From Ascoidea rubescens DSM 1968 (Eukaryota; Ascomycota; Saccharomycetes; Ascoideales; Ascoideaceae), in NCBI RefSeq assembly GCF_001661345.1, contig NW_017962921.1, positions 438,912 through 502,911 on the forward strand: a stretch of 64,000 nucleotides of DNA, written 5' to 3'. The notes below the pieces were generated by a model. The model did no database searches, was not told where the DNA came from, and worked only from the letters and a program-made list of their open reading frames with translations. The translations under genes and the position numbers were made by a program. This document shows, piece after piece, positions 42,028 through 52,400 of this stretch. How positions within the stretch are numbered: position 1 is the first letter of the stretch; every line of letters begins with the position of its first letter.

Positions 42028-42396
42028 TATTATTGAGAACAGCGCGTATTAATTGAATATAATAGAATGCAAGATTATTAGATTGGAAAAGTGCTGGCTG
42101 ATCAGATTTATTCATCAAGTATTATTTAGCATTTGGTATTTATGATTTATGATTTATGATTTATTGGCGAGTTTGGAGGGTGCCATGTCTAGTGATCGAG
42201 GAGCGATATGAGATTTCGAGTAGTGGTGCATATTTGCAATTAAATATAGGCGATAAAAAGACAATAAAGGGTGATGTGTGGTTATTGTTGTTGTTTTTTC
42301 ATGATGTTTTTCTTTTGGAATGGATATTAACAATTGGATATAGTTTTGGAACAAACTTAATGACATTGCAGTGTAAATTATTTGAAGAATCAATAG

Positions 42397-42483
42397 AAAT
42401 TAAAATTAAAATTAAAATTAAAATTAAATTAAAATTAAATTAAAATTAAAATTAAATTGAATTGAATTGAATTGAATTGAATT
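42397..42483. repeat. AAATTA-type / TTGAA-type low-complexity array
   Basis: ATTAAA units for about 60 bp, then five TTGAA units. Simple-sequence DNA with no evident role. Confidence 0.85.
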
Positions 42484-43080
42484 TGATAAGGATAAGGATA
42501 TGAAAAATGAGTGAAAGCAGTGATTTAATTTAGATTGTGTTTTTTCTTTTGTCTTTTTTTTTAAATTGTTTTACTAGCAGGAAACTTTCAAATTCTAAAA
42601 TTCAAAAGCCAAAAGTCAAAAGCAAGTATGTCTTTCAATATTTTTGTAAATTTGAACAGCAGTAAACTTGTAAGTTGGGAAGTGCAATTTATGATTTCGC
42701 TAAGTTTTATAAAAATTCAGTAAAAATTCAGTAAAATTCAAAATATTCTAAAGAATTTTATTGAGTTTTACTGAACTTCTCTGAATTTCTTTAAAAATTA
42801 ATTGAAATATAAATCTTTTCCTTATATGATTGTAGTTGTTATTTTTTTTCATTTGAATTGAACCAAACAAAACGATAGTTTCTAATGTAAAATTCGTCAA
42901 AAGTGGCACGCAAAACAGAAAAGAAAGGAAGAAAAGCATCAGCAAAAGAGCTTGAGAATGAAATCCAAGACAAAATAAGGAGAATAGAGAGAATAAGGAT
43001 AAGAAGGACGATATGGATAAACATAGTGAAACAACATTAGTCTTTCGAACAAACAAGTTAATCCATATCCAGCAAAGATA

Positions 43081-43247
43081 GATAATATCTCAAACAGATG
43101 TCTCTGGATTGTTGGAATTCCTCAGCTTTCTTGCGCTGATCTGGACTGTAATAAATTTCAGATTATTTCAGATTATTTCAACTTGATTTCAACCATTTGC
43201 AGCCAGTCTAGCCAACTCAAACCAGAGGCACCAACTTGCTGTTGCAA

Positions 43248-43278
<31 letters not shown>

Positions 43279-43794
43279 ACAGCAGCAGTCAATAGGTTGT
43301 TGCCAGCTGAGCCCATTGAACAAGCACTGCATTCTCTCCAGCTCTTCGAGGACCAGATGCCAGCTCCAGTGGCAATTTACGAATCTCTTGTTTCAATTCC
43401 AAAGACACAGCACCTCGTTCCAGCGTTGGCCTTTCTTTTCAGCTGAGTTAAAGTAGATCTACGTAGATCAAAGCCAATCGAGCCAACCTCCAGCTGTCTC
43501 CCACTGGAATTGTCTTCTGCTCTTTCACTAAAAGTTAAGTCATAGGAACAATCAGTCGCTAGACTATCGCAACACTGTAAACAGGAAACTGGAAACACTC
43601 TGTGCTGGGTCTCAGAACCAGAAAAGTTGCAAACCTTAGCCCTTACCAATCTTCCTGAGCTCCTCCACCTCTCTTGTTGCTGCTTCTGCTGCCTCTGCTT
43701 CTGCTGCCTCTGCAACTCTAAAGACTAAGCTTTACTCTCCAAAGACACCTCTGCTTCCTCTCGCGAGCCTGGTCAATTCAACATCGCAATACAT
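43081..43794. promoter_or_regulatory. Promoter island of the zinc-cluster-like gene, with CAG and CTG arrays
   Basis: A GC-richer block with a CAG/CAA array at 43250-43289 and a CTG/CTT/CCT-rich array at about 43672-43711 on the same strand, partly complementary. Two frames of 87 and 112 codons cross it on opposite strands, but they simply translate the triplet repeats. The last ATG before the gene is at 43792 (in TACATGCTCAC). Confidence 0.45.
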
Positions 43795-44271
43795 GCTCAC
43801 ATTTAGTCCAAACCCTCTGTGTTTTCTTATTTATTCTTCCACTTATCTCCCACTCCTTAACCTAGTTCTGTTTGTTCACTGGATCAACTTGAACCTTTGA
43901 ATCTTTTAACTCATAAACCCTTTAAATCTCTTACAACTACAAAACATAAAACTTTCAAAACTTTTAGAACTCTTTGCTGAACCTAAACACTCTTTTTCTG
44001 CTGATTTCACCAAATTTTGCCAATTTTACTTTGAGTTTTTGGCTTCCTTTATCTGCTCGCTTTCTCTACTTATTCTATTATATTATACCTCATTACACTA
44101 TATTATACAATATTATACAATATTATACAATATTATACAATATTATACCACACCATACCGTATCTTATCTCACATCGCTTGCTCTTTTTTATAATTTCTT
44201 TCTTTCTGCTCACCTAGATTCTTTTCGATTTTCTTTTAGCACTACTCAGGAACTGCTCTCATCCATCCAAA
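43795..44271 (+). promoter_or_regulatory. Probable ~0.48-kb ATG-free leader of the zinc-cluster-like gene
   Basis: Between the ATG at 43792 and the start codon at 44272 no ATG occurs on the plus strand, and G is scarce. The tract is CT-rich and includes a decamer tandem array at 44101-44149. The pattern is like that upstream of IRA, but shorter. Confidence 0.5.
44101..44149 (+). repeat. Decamer tandem array TATTATACAA
   Basis: Four perfect copies plus one nearly complete variant, lying in the putative leader about 120 nt upstream of the start codon. Confidence 0.92.
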
Positions 44272-47200
44272 ATGAATTTCAACCAAAACTTCAATCAAAA
44301 CTTCAACCAAAACACCAACAACGTCAATATCAACAATATCAATGGTGCAAACCCCAACAGATACATCAACACTATCAACACCTTCAACCCACAGACACAG
44401 TTTTTCTTCAAATCTCCCTCTGTCTCAAACTCCTCAAACTCAATCCAACCCACCTCTGCTCTTTCATCCTCAACCTCCTTCGACACAAGAGGTAATTTTG
44501 TTCAAATAGGTATCAATGCTCAGAACCCTCACCCTATCAACAACAATATCACCAACAATATCAACATAAATCACTCCAGTATTCCCAATATTCCCAATAT
44601 TCCCAATATTCCCAATATTCCCAATATTCCCAATATTCCCAATATTCCCAATGACATAAACAACAACAACAACAGCAACAACAACAATACCCAAAACATT
44701 CTCTACAAAAAACCTCGCTCTAACACCAACAAAATTAACAACTCAATTCAAAATCAAAATCAATATTCATCTCCTGCTTTGCTCTCCTCAAACAAAAACC
44801 ACATCAATAACACAAATCCCACCCTTCAAAACCCCATTTTCAAAAACTTTCATTCTCATAAATCAAAAAGCTGTGACCAATGCAAACAAAAAAAAATTAA
44901 ATGCGATAAAAATTTGCCTGAATGTCATAATTGCAAAAATTACAAAAAAACATTTCTTCTAGAATCCCAAAAAGAATATTCCTTACTTCAAAATCCCTCC
45001 TATTCTTCTTCTCTATTATCTTTTCCTTCTCCTTCTTCTCCTTCAACTCACCCAGATTTCTCATCTTATCACAAAAGGCGAAAAATAGAAATCAACTCCC
45101 AAGACCTTTCCCCCTCCTTCTCTTCTTCTCGTAACAATCCTTCCTCCAGAAAAATTTACTCTCCTTGTTCTTATTTAACCTCGAATAAACCTCAATTGAA
45201 CAAAATCACCAATAAACCTTATATATCCGATAATATCGAATTAACCCAAAATAAATACTCTTATTTGCCGAAAAATCCTCCAATTAATGACAATTATAAC
45301 TACATCAACCCAATAAATGACACCAACTCCATAAATTCAATAAATTCCTCAAATTCTATCAACCTGGACAAAGACTTTGACATGATCGATACCAACATTG
45401 ACGATTCCACCATCATGAGTAACATTCAAGAACAAATCATCGGATTTCAAAATGAAAATGCTCAAAACATTCCTATCAATATACCCACAAATACAAAAAA
45501 CATCCCTAAATCAAATAAAGACGACTATTCTGATGCTCAATCCTTCTTTAATGTTATAGAAAATATACAAAATGCACCAGAAATTGACTTTGATGCATTT
45601 CTGAATTCTTTTCTTAGTCAAAACACCAATAACAATCCCAACTACAATACAATAAACACAAATAATCGAAGCGCCAATACTCAAAAATTCATCAATGAAA
45701 ATTCAATTCCTACGAATATAAATCAACCAATGCTTCACAACAATTCCTCTCAAATTAAGCAGTCTTTTACAAATAAAACTACCATGCTGCCTTCTAGCTC
45801 ATCTTTACAAAGACAAGACCAATACGTTTTTTCTTCTTTAACTAATTCCATCCACCCAAAGAGCCTCCATCCCATCCCTAATGAACAAAATCTTAATAAA
45901 AACAATATTACTCATAGCAATAATCAAATAGATAATGAAAACCCAATCATTAATGAAAACATAACAAATAATATCAATTCCAGGGCAACCAGACCTTACA
46001 ATATCAAAAATAAAAAAAATCCCTTGAAAAAGGCTAAAGTGAAAATTTCAGGCACGCCTATTCAGTATTCTCAAACTACTAAAACCTCTTTCAAAGTCAT
46101 CCAGCATAACAACCATAAAAACTATCCAAATACAACAATGATGCTCAAGGGAATAATTGCAGATCCTGTGAAACCCAAAAAATTTACAGATATTGATTGT
46201 TTAAAAATCATGTACTGTTATTTTAAAGAAGACTTTTTTTTCAATTCTATTGAAAGTTATTCTGATACCGATTCAGGTCTCTTTGAGGTTGTCATTTCTT
46301 TAGCTTCCGAATTTTTACTTTCTCGAATTAAAAATAAAGAAACAACTTTAGAGTTGATAATAAATTCTTTAACAGGCGAAAGAGGCATTTCACCAACTAA
46401 TCGAAATGTTCGAAAATTAGAAAAAATTCAAAACAATTTATCGGATTCTGTCTTTGTTGTTTCAAATTTTTGTAATAAATATTTGAATTCAACAATTGAC
46501 TCCTCTTTTGAATTATTGAAAAACGATAAAGCTACTCAAAGTTATTTGCGCAAATTAATTGCAATCTCTCATTCAATCAACTACAAAGTTATTTGTAATT
46601 CAAGTTTAACAGGGAATCTAACTGATTTACATTCAACTGCTTTGAATTTTGATAATGTTAAAGATTTTTTTGAAGCGTTGAGTATAAAACATCGATATAG
46701 TTTCACTTATTCAACAGGATTAATTAGTATATTGATTCGATATAAACAATATGATAAAAGAGATAAAAATACACTAAATTTGCCAAAATTTTCCGACCGA
46801 TTAAAAAATATGCTTCATTTTGAAAAACTTAATGGAAGTTTTGACAAATATATACCGAATATATTTTCAACATTAAGAGCATATCCAAACGTTATGTTTG
46901 ACGTTTTTAATTCTGCTTTTATTACATTTAGTAAAAGTATTTACATTCCAACATACAATTTTTCAATATTAAAAGAAATCACATTGGAGATACTAGAATT
47001 TAAAAATTTTGTTGGATTTTTAAAAGATTTGAAAAAAAAATTACAATTTTCAATGTTAATCGATGAACTAATTCGATTTCTTTATTTTGTTTATGAATGC
47101 TGTTTAATTAAGAAAAAAGGGTATGTTATTGAATTGCCAACAGTTGTTTATTATACTATTTTGAATAAATGGTTTCAAATATTTCCAAGTGAATCGTTAA

Positions 47201-48960
47201 GTGTTTTTCCACCATCAAACAAAATAAGTGATATTATTGAGATGCTATTTTATGCTTATTGGCCAGCACTTTGTAATGTGTTAGATTCTATATTTCCTGA
47301 AACCAGGTATTTATATTTGTCTCCATTTTATTCACCCGCTACAACATTTATTGATCATAAAAAAATTGTTGGGCAATTTAAAGGATTTTTAAAATTTTTC
47401 ACAACGATTGAAGAATACACAAATCCAACGTATGATAGTATAGCAAGGATTAATAATGATTTAGAATTTACAATTCCACAAATTAATAATTTTCGATTAC
47501 ATTTAATTTATTGTTTAAGGATTTTATCGTTTTTCCAAGCCAGAAATAAGTTATCAGCGTGTCAAATTGACCTCATTGATCCATTTTTAGGCGACTTGAA
47601 TATTAAGAAGAAGATTATTAACAAAGAAGTTCAGACGATTGAAGATTTGAATAAATGTTTGGGAGATGAAAGAAGATATTTATCAAGAAAGATAACCGAT
47701 GAATTAACCGAGCATCAGATGTGTGAATTTCGAAATAATGGGATATCATCTAAGTGCTATTTACATTTTATCGAGGCAGATAAGAAAGAGGAAATGGTTC
47801 AAAAAGTGGCCAGGGAAAAGGGGATTCGAATGACAAGATTTGCGTTGGATGAGTTTCAAGATGCCAATATTTATAATAAAAGATTGTTGAAGGATTTTTT
47901 AAGGAGGATGTATGGAAGAAATCGATTAAGATCGATAGAAACGTTTGATGATTATTTGGCAGCAACGGATTATACTATAACAGAAGATGGAATTGTGCCA
48001 TTTGCTGATTTTTTCCCATCTATTGTACATGAATGCAATGATAATTATTTGTACGACAATCAAGGCGAGTTGTTACAAAAGATGTTGGAAAATCATTATA
48101 TTGATAAGATTGCTATATTTAAATTTTCTGAGGAAATGTTTAAAGAATCTAATATCAAATCGAATATTAATTTTGAAAGATTGAACAAGATAATATTGCT
48201 GGAAAACAAAAAGAAAATTAAAAAAAACAAAGAAAAAAAAGGAAATGATAGCGACAGAGATTCGAATAGTGAAGATGAGTGGTCTAGTAATAAAATCAAT
48301 AATATTATATTAAATAATAAAAATAACAATGACGGTAATTTTAATAGTAGTATTAACGGAAAGAGTAACTATGATAACAATGGCAACAAAAACAGCAAAA
48401 ACGGAAAGAATAAGAAAAATAAAAAAGGGAAAAAATACGAAAAAGAAAACAATAATACGCCAGTTGTTAATTTTCGACAATTTGTTAGAAGTTATTATAA
48501 TCGATACAAGTCTAGTACCTTTTATGAAACATCGGATGTGTATTTTCCGGATTTGATGGCATTACCAGAAGATGATGAAGATGAAGATGAAGAAGAAGAA
48601 GAAAGGAGAAGAGAAGAAAAAGAAAATAGGAATGATAAGTATGAAAGTGCTTATGAGACTGGGAAATCCAGCCAGAATGGAATTGAAGAAAGTTGCAGTA
48701 ACTTTTCCAAACGATTCTTTGGTCGCAGTAAAGAAAGTGATCAAAACACCAGCAAGTTTAGAAAGGAAATTGCTAAAAAGTTCAAAAAAATTGAAGAGGA
48801 TGTTGTGGATGATCTCAACTGTAACTTCAACTTGAATAATATCGACGACGAGTTGAATAAACTTCAATTTGTTGACTATGAGATCATCAATTGGGTACAA
48901 AGGACTCAGGAGTCGATAATTGCAAAAGAGCTCATCAGGAACAGTTCTTCAAAAGAATAA
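44272..48960 (+). CDS. Large zinc-cluster-like regulatory protein with a missing sixth Cys
   Basis: The protein has 1562 residues and is not assignable to a named gene. Residues 201-228 read as a Zn2Cys6 fungal DNA-binding cluster: C201, C204, C211, C218 and C221 with CX2CX6CX6CX2C spacing and the basic KQKKIKCDK between. The sixth ligand, expected six residues after C221, is Phe228 (TTT at 44953-44955). The first 200 residues are Asn-rich, with eight IPN repeats. About residues 625-1300 form an ordered, mainly helical region in which IIEMLFYAYWPALCNVLDSIF recalls the middle region of fungal transcription factors. The tail has Lys/Asn-rich (about 1306-1397) and acidic (about 1433-1445) stretches. 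If DNA binding is lost, it may act as a cofactor. Ordered-region homology is uncertain. The start ATG at 44272 follows a long ATG-free leader. Confidence 0.7.
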   Translation: MNFNQNFNQNFNQNTNNVNINNINGANPNRYINTINTFNPQTQFFFKSPSVSNSSNSIQPTSALSSSTSFDTRGNFVQIGINAQNPHPINNNITNNININHSSIPNIPNIPNIPNIPNIPNIPNIPNDINNNNNSNNNNTQNILYKKPRSNTNKINNSIQNQNQYSSPALLSSNKNHINNTNPTLQNPIFKNFHSHKSKSCDQCKQKKIKCDKNLPECHNCKNYKKTFLLESQKEYSLLQNPSYSSSLLSFPSPSSPSTHPDFSSYHKRRKIEINSQDLSPSFSSSRNNPSSRKIYSPCSYLTSNKPQLNKITNKPYISDNIELTQNKYSYLPKNPPINDNYNYINPINDTNSINSINSSNSINLDKDFDMIDTNIDDSTIMSNIQEQIIGFQNENAQNIPINIPTNTKNIPKSNKDDYSDAQSFFNVIENIQNAPEIDFDAFLNSFLSQNTNNNPNYNTINTNNRSANTQKFINENSIPTNINQPMLHNNSSQIKQSFTNKTTMLPSSSSLQRQDQYVFSSLTNSIHPKSLHPIPNEQNLNKNNITHSNNQIDNENPIINENITNNINSRATRPYNIKNKKNPLKKAKVKISGTPIQYSQTTKTSFKVIQHNNHKNYPNTTMMLKGIIADPVKPKKFTDIDCLKIMYCYFKEDFFFNSIESYSDTDSGLFEVVISLASEFLLSRIKNKETTLELIINSLTGERGISPTNRNVRKLEKIQNNLSDSVFVVSNFCNKYLNSTIDSSFELLKNDKATQSYLRKLIAISHSINYKVICNSSLTGNLTDLHSTALNFDNVKDFFEALSIKHRYSFTYSTGLISILIRYKQYDKRDKNTLNLPKFSDRLKNMLHFEKLNGSFDKYIPNIFSTLRAYPNVMFDVFNSAFITFSKSIYIPTYNFSILKEITLEILEFKNFVGFLKDLKKKLQFSMLIDELIRFLYFVYECCLIKKKGYVIELPTVVYYTILNKWFQIFPSESLSVFPPSNKISDIIEMLFYAYWPALCNVLDSIFPETRYLYLSPFYSPATTFIDHKKIVGQFKGFLKFFTTIEEYTNPTYDSIARINNDLEFTIPQINNFRLHLIYCLRILSFFQARNKLSACQIDLIDPFLGDLNIKKKIINKEVQTIEDLNKCLGDERRYLSRKITDELTEHQMCEFRNNGISSKCYLHFIEADKKEEMVQKVAREKGIRMTRFALDEFQDANIYNKRLLKDFLRRMYGRNRLRSIETFDDYLAATDYTITEDGIVPFADFFPSIVHECNDNYLYDNQGELLQKMLENHYIDKIAIFKFSEEMFKESNIKSNINFERLNKIILLENKKKIKKNKEKKGNDSDRDSNSEDEWSSNKINNIILNNKNNNDGNFNSSINGKSNYDNNGNKNSKNGKNKKNKKGKKYEKENNNTPVVNFRQFVRSYYNRYKSSTFYETSDVYFPDLMALPEDDEDEDEEEEERRREEKENRNDKYESAYETGKSSQNGIEESCSNFSKRFFGRSKESDQNTSKFRKEIAKKFKKIEEDVVDDLNCNFNLNNIDDELNKLQFVDYEIINWVQRTQESIIAKELIRNSSSKE
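44581..44652 (+). repeat. Perfect nonamer ATTCCCAAT x8 encoding (IPN)8
   Basis: Eight identical 9-bp copies without a single synonymous difference, encoding Ile-Pro-Asn repeats in the Asn-rich N-terminus. Perfect identity points to recent slippage and probable length polymorphism. Confidence 0.97.
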
Positions 48961-49481
48961 AAGCCATGATGAGAGTATAGACGTTGTATTATTTGTAATT
49001 GTGTACCAGCTTTGTACTGGGTCTGTAATTTTATACTTGACCATGGTCTGTGACTGCTTTCTAGCTACAGTAGCTGTGTTTGAGATGTTTGTTTTAACGC
49101 GAGATCTGTTGAGAAACGTTTTGTGTCTTTGTTGGCAGGCAGCAGAAACAGCACAGAAAGAGGAAGCAGAAGCAGCAGCGGCCGGAGACGGACAACCCCT
49201 TTTAGGCGTGACCTCGGCCCGGCCCTCGTCGTTTTAACTCGTTCTGATCCATTTTAATTCAGTTCTCTTCAGTTTATTATCACTTTGCTGGAGCTCTTTC
49301 TCTTGAACTCTCCTATTCTGTTTTTTTCAGAAGACGCTTTTGCTGCTGTTCCCTGATGCTGCGCTGTTGGTACTGGCGACTTTACTGCGAGATTCTTCCA
49401 TAAATACTGCTTTTGCTTGTTTTTCTGCCCCTCCATTTCGGTGCTTAACCAAAGTCTCTACACCCCTAACCAATTTTCCAG
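48961..49481. promoter_or_regulatory. KAP120 promoter, tandem downstream of the zinc-cluster-like gene
   Basis: This interval holds the 3' end of the upstream gene and the KAP120 promoter. A GC-rich island at about 49130-49240 includes CAGCAGAAACAGCAC (49140-49154) and GCGGCCGGAG. A second CTG-rich patch lies at 49335-49375. The 105-codon frame at 48920-49237 is out of frame with its neighbours and is probably chance. Confidence 0.5.
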
Positions 49482-52400
49482 ATGGAACACCTTCCATTGA
49501 ATGCTGATAATCTCATCAGAATCTTAACCATCGTTTCAGGCTCCAGCAGAGACGCCACTGTCAAGTTATCCGAAAATCAATTGGCCACCTGGAGAATCAC
49601 CCCAGGGTTTTATTCTTCTTTGCAGGACATTTTCTTGAATTCTACTCTCCCCCAAAATATCAAATCGTTGAGCATAATCGAATTCAAAAATGGTGTTGAG
49701 AAATACTGGAAAACTTCAAGCATTAATTCCATTCCTCCCAATGAAAAAAAGATCATCAAATCGAGACTATTCAATAACTTGAACTCAAACCAGTCAAATC
49801 TATTCTTATTAAATTTAAGTTATTCTATTTCAAAAATCTCAAGATACGAATTTCCTAAAAATTGGCCCGATTTATTTAACAAAATTCAAGATATCCTAAT
49901 AACATCCTTAAATGACGTCGAAAATAACGTCAATAACCAATACCAATTTTACAACATTCTAATCGTTTTAAATCAAATAATCAAAATCTTAAATTCCGTA
50001 AAGATTGGCTTAATAAAACCAACTTTAGCTGTAAAAATTCAAATAATCACTCCAATCCTAATCAAATCTTATTTCAGTCTATTCAATAAATGGTTCCAAT
50101 TATTCAACCAAAACCAAAGCCAAAGCCAAAATCAAAGTTTTTTGCTACTACTTAAATCCAACTACATTAACTTGAAAATCTTGAGAAGAATTATCGTTGA
50201 TACGTTGCCACATCCGAATAAAGACCAGCTAATTATAGAATTTTTCAATAACTCTTTAAACCACTTGCAATCCCTATTAACTTTAAACTTGGATTACAAC
50301 TCAATCAACATAAATAACCCAAATGATTTCGAATTAAATGAATTGATTTCAAAGTTCATCAAATGCTACATTAAATTATACCATAATTTAATACTTAGAA
50401 ACCCAACTGCCTTCATCTTATTTCCAAACTCAATTAATATTTTAATAACTATACTAAACATTCTAAAGGATAAATCATCCCAAATAATTAACTTAATTGA
50501 TAATAATAACAACAACAACAATAACAATAATACTGATGATTTTGATGTCGATGAATCACCTAACAACTTTTGGGAAATTATTGCAATTAAATCAATCCTA
50601 AGTCTAAAAAGATTATTGGCCTTTATCCATAGAAAATTAGCCTCGCAATCAAAGAAATCATTACTAAATGACTCGTCAACAAATTCTTCTTCAACGAGCT
50701 TAGTCATTAACCAAGTCAATCAAAAAGATGAAATTGATTTGGCAATACATATCTTAATTGGTCAATTCTTCACTGATGACTTGATTGTTAATATATTTAA
50801 TTTGATTATTTATAATTATTTCAAATTATCTATAAATGACCTAAAAAATTGGCAAAACAACCCGGAATATTTCGTCAACCAACAAATATCTTTTAATTGG
50901 GAATTCCAAATTAAACCTTGCGTTGAAAATTTCTTTATCGATTTAATTTATAACTTTAAACAATTATTAACTCCCTTAATTTTAAATTATTTTAATTCAA
51001 ATAATAACCTTTTACTATCTTTTAATCTTAATAACAATTCCAATACTACAATGCTCGATTTAGTTCTTGAAAAGGACTCAATATTAACTTTATTACAATT
51101 ATCATCAACCATTTTAATCGACTACATCGACTTTAAGGACATTGTAATCAATATCCTATTGCCAATTATTTCCAATAACAAATTTATAGAAATCAAAATT
51201 CTCAAAAGAAGAATCATTTTAATTCTCGGTAGTTGGTTTACTCATTTAAGAAAACTCTCAAACAATAACGCTTTAAATATCTTTCAAATTTTAAATCTTT
51301 GTTTACTAGATAACTCAGTTAATGATAAAGTTATGAAATTGACTACAATTCAAACTTTGAACTGTATTTTAAATGACAAAAAATTCAATGACTATAAATT
51401 TCAATTTAAAGAATATTCGATTGACTTTTTAAAAAAAATTATCAATATTCTTAGTTCAAATGAATTCAAAAATATTGAAACTAATTTATATATTTTAAAT
51501 ACCTTATCGTTGATAATTGAAAAAAATATTCCAAATCTTGATTCAACTTTTATTTTAAATGAAATTATTCTAAATTTTATACCAAAGTATTGGGATTACT
51601 CAAATATAAATAATATTGATATTTTAAAAAATTCATTGATTAGACTACTAAAATTCTCAATTATTTCAATTAATAATTCCAAAAACTCATTTTCAATCTC
51701 CTTGCCGTTAATCAAATTAAGTTGTCAAACTAATTATTTAATGGACGATGGATTTGAATTATTCGAGACTATCTTGAAATACTATCCCGATATTATCAAT
51801 AATGAAATCAACCATGAAGTATTTGATGAAGAACTTATTAAAATGATCCCACTTGTCTTTGAAGGGGTATTGAATTTCACAGAAAATTTGTTATTAATGT
51901 TAGCAATAATTAGAAGTTATATTATCATTTTACCTTTAGATATCTTTTATAAAATTGATGGAAATTTAAATCTACTTTTAAGTAGCAATGATATCAATAG
52001 TACAAATAGATTTGGAAATTTTAGCAACAATGATAACTTATTGAGTAAAATATTCACAGTTTTTGAAAATTATTTATTTAATGTTAAAGATGAAATATTG
52101 GAAATAATTGTATCAATTTTAGATATATTCTTCTTGAAAGTATATAAAATAAATGATAACAACAATGAAAATAAATTAATTATTGAAAATTTAATTAGTA
52201 GTGGATTAATTAGTGCAATACTAAGATTTTTGTTGGAAGAAAATCAATCACCTATCTATCTTGGTAAGATGTTCATAATACTAGCAAGAATTATTTATAT
52301 TGACGATGGAATTCTATTTAAAGTTTTGAATTTAGATGAGTTTAATAAACTAATTCAATTATGGATGGACAATTATCAATATATTTATCTGGATAACTAT

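Larger units (their letters stand above)
40266..43080. other. 2.8-kb AT-rich gene-free stretch with short tandem repeats
   Basis: I see no protein frame worth calling. It holds an 11-nt array at 41984-42027, imperfect AAAACATT repeats near 41750-41805, an ATTAAA-rich array at 42397-42483 and one Gcn4-type TGAGTCA at 41135-41141, too far from either gene to assign. An unrecognised non-coding RNA is possible. Confidence 0.5.

Noticed and set aside
44930-44975. A hidden intron that would restore the sixth Cys of the zinc cluster
   Set aside because: No GT donor or branch site lies at the junction, and the reading frame continues unbroken with TTT at the ligand position.
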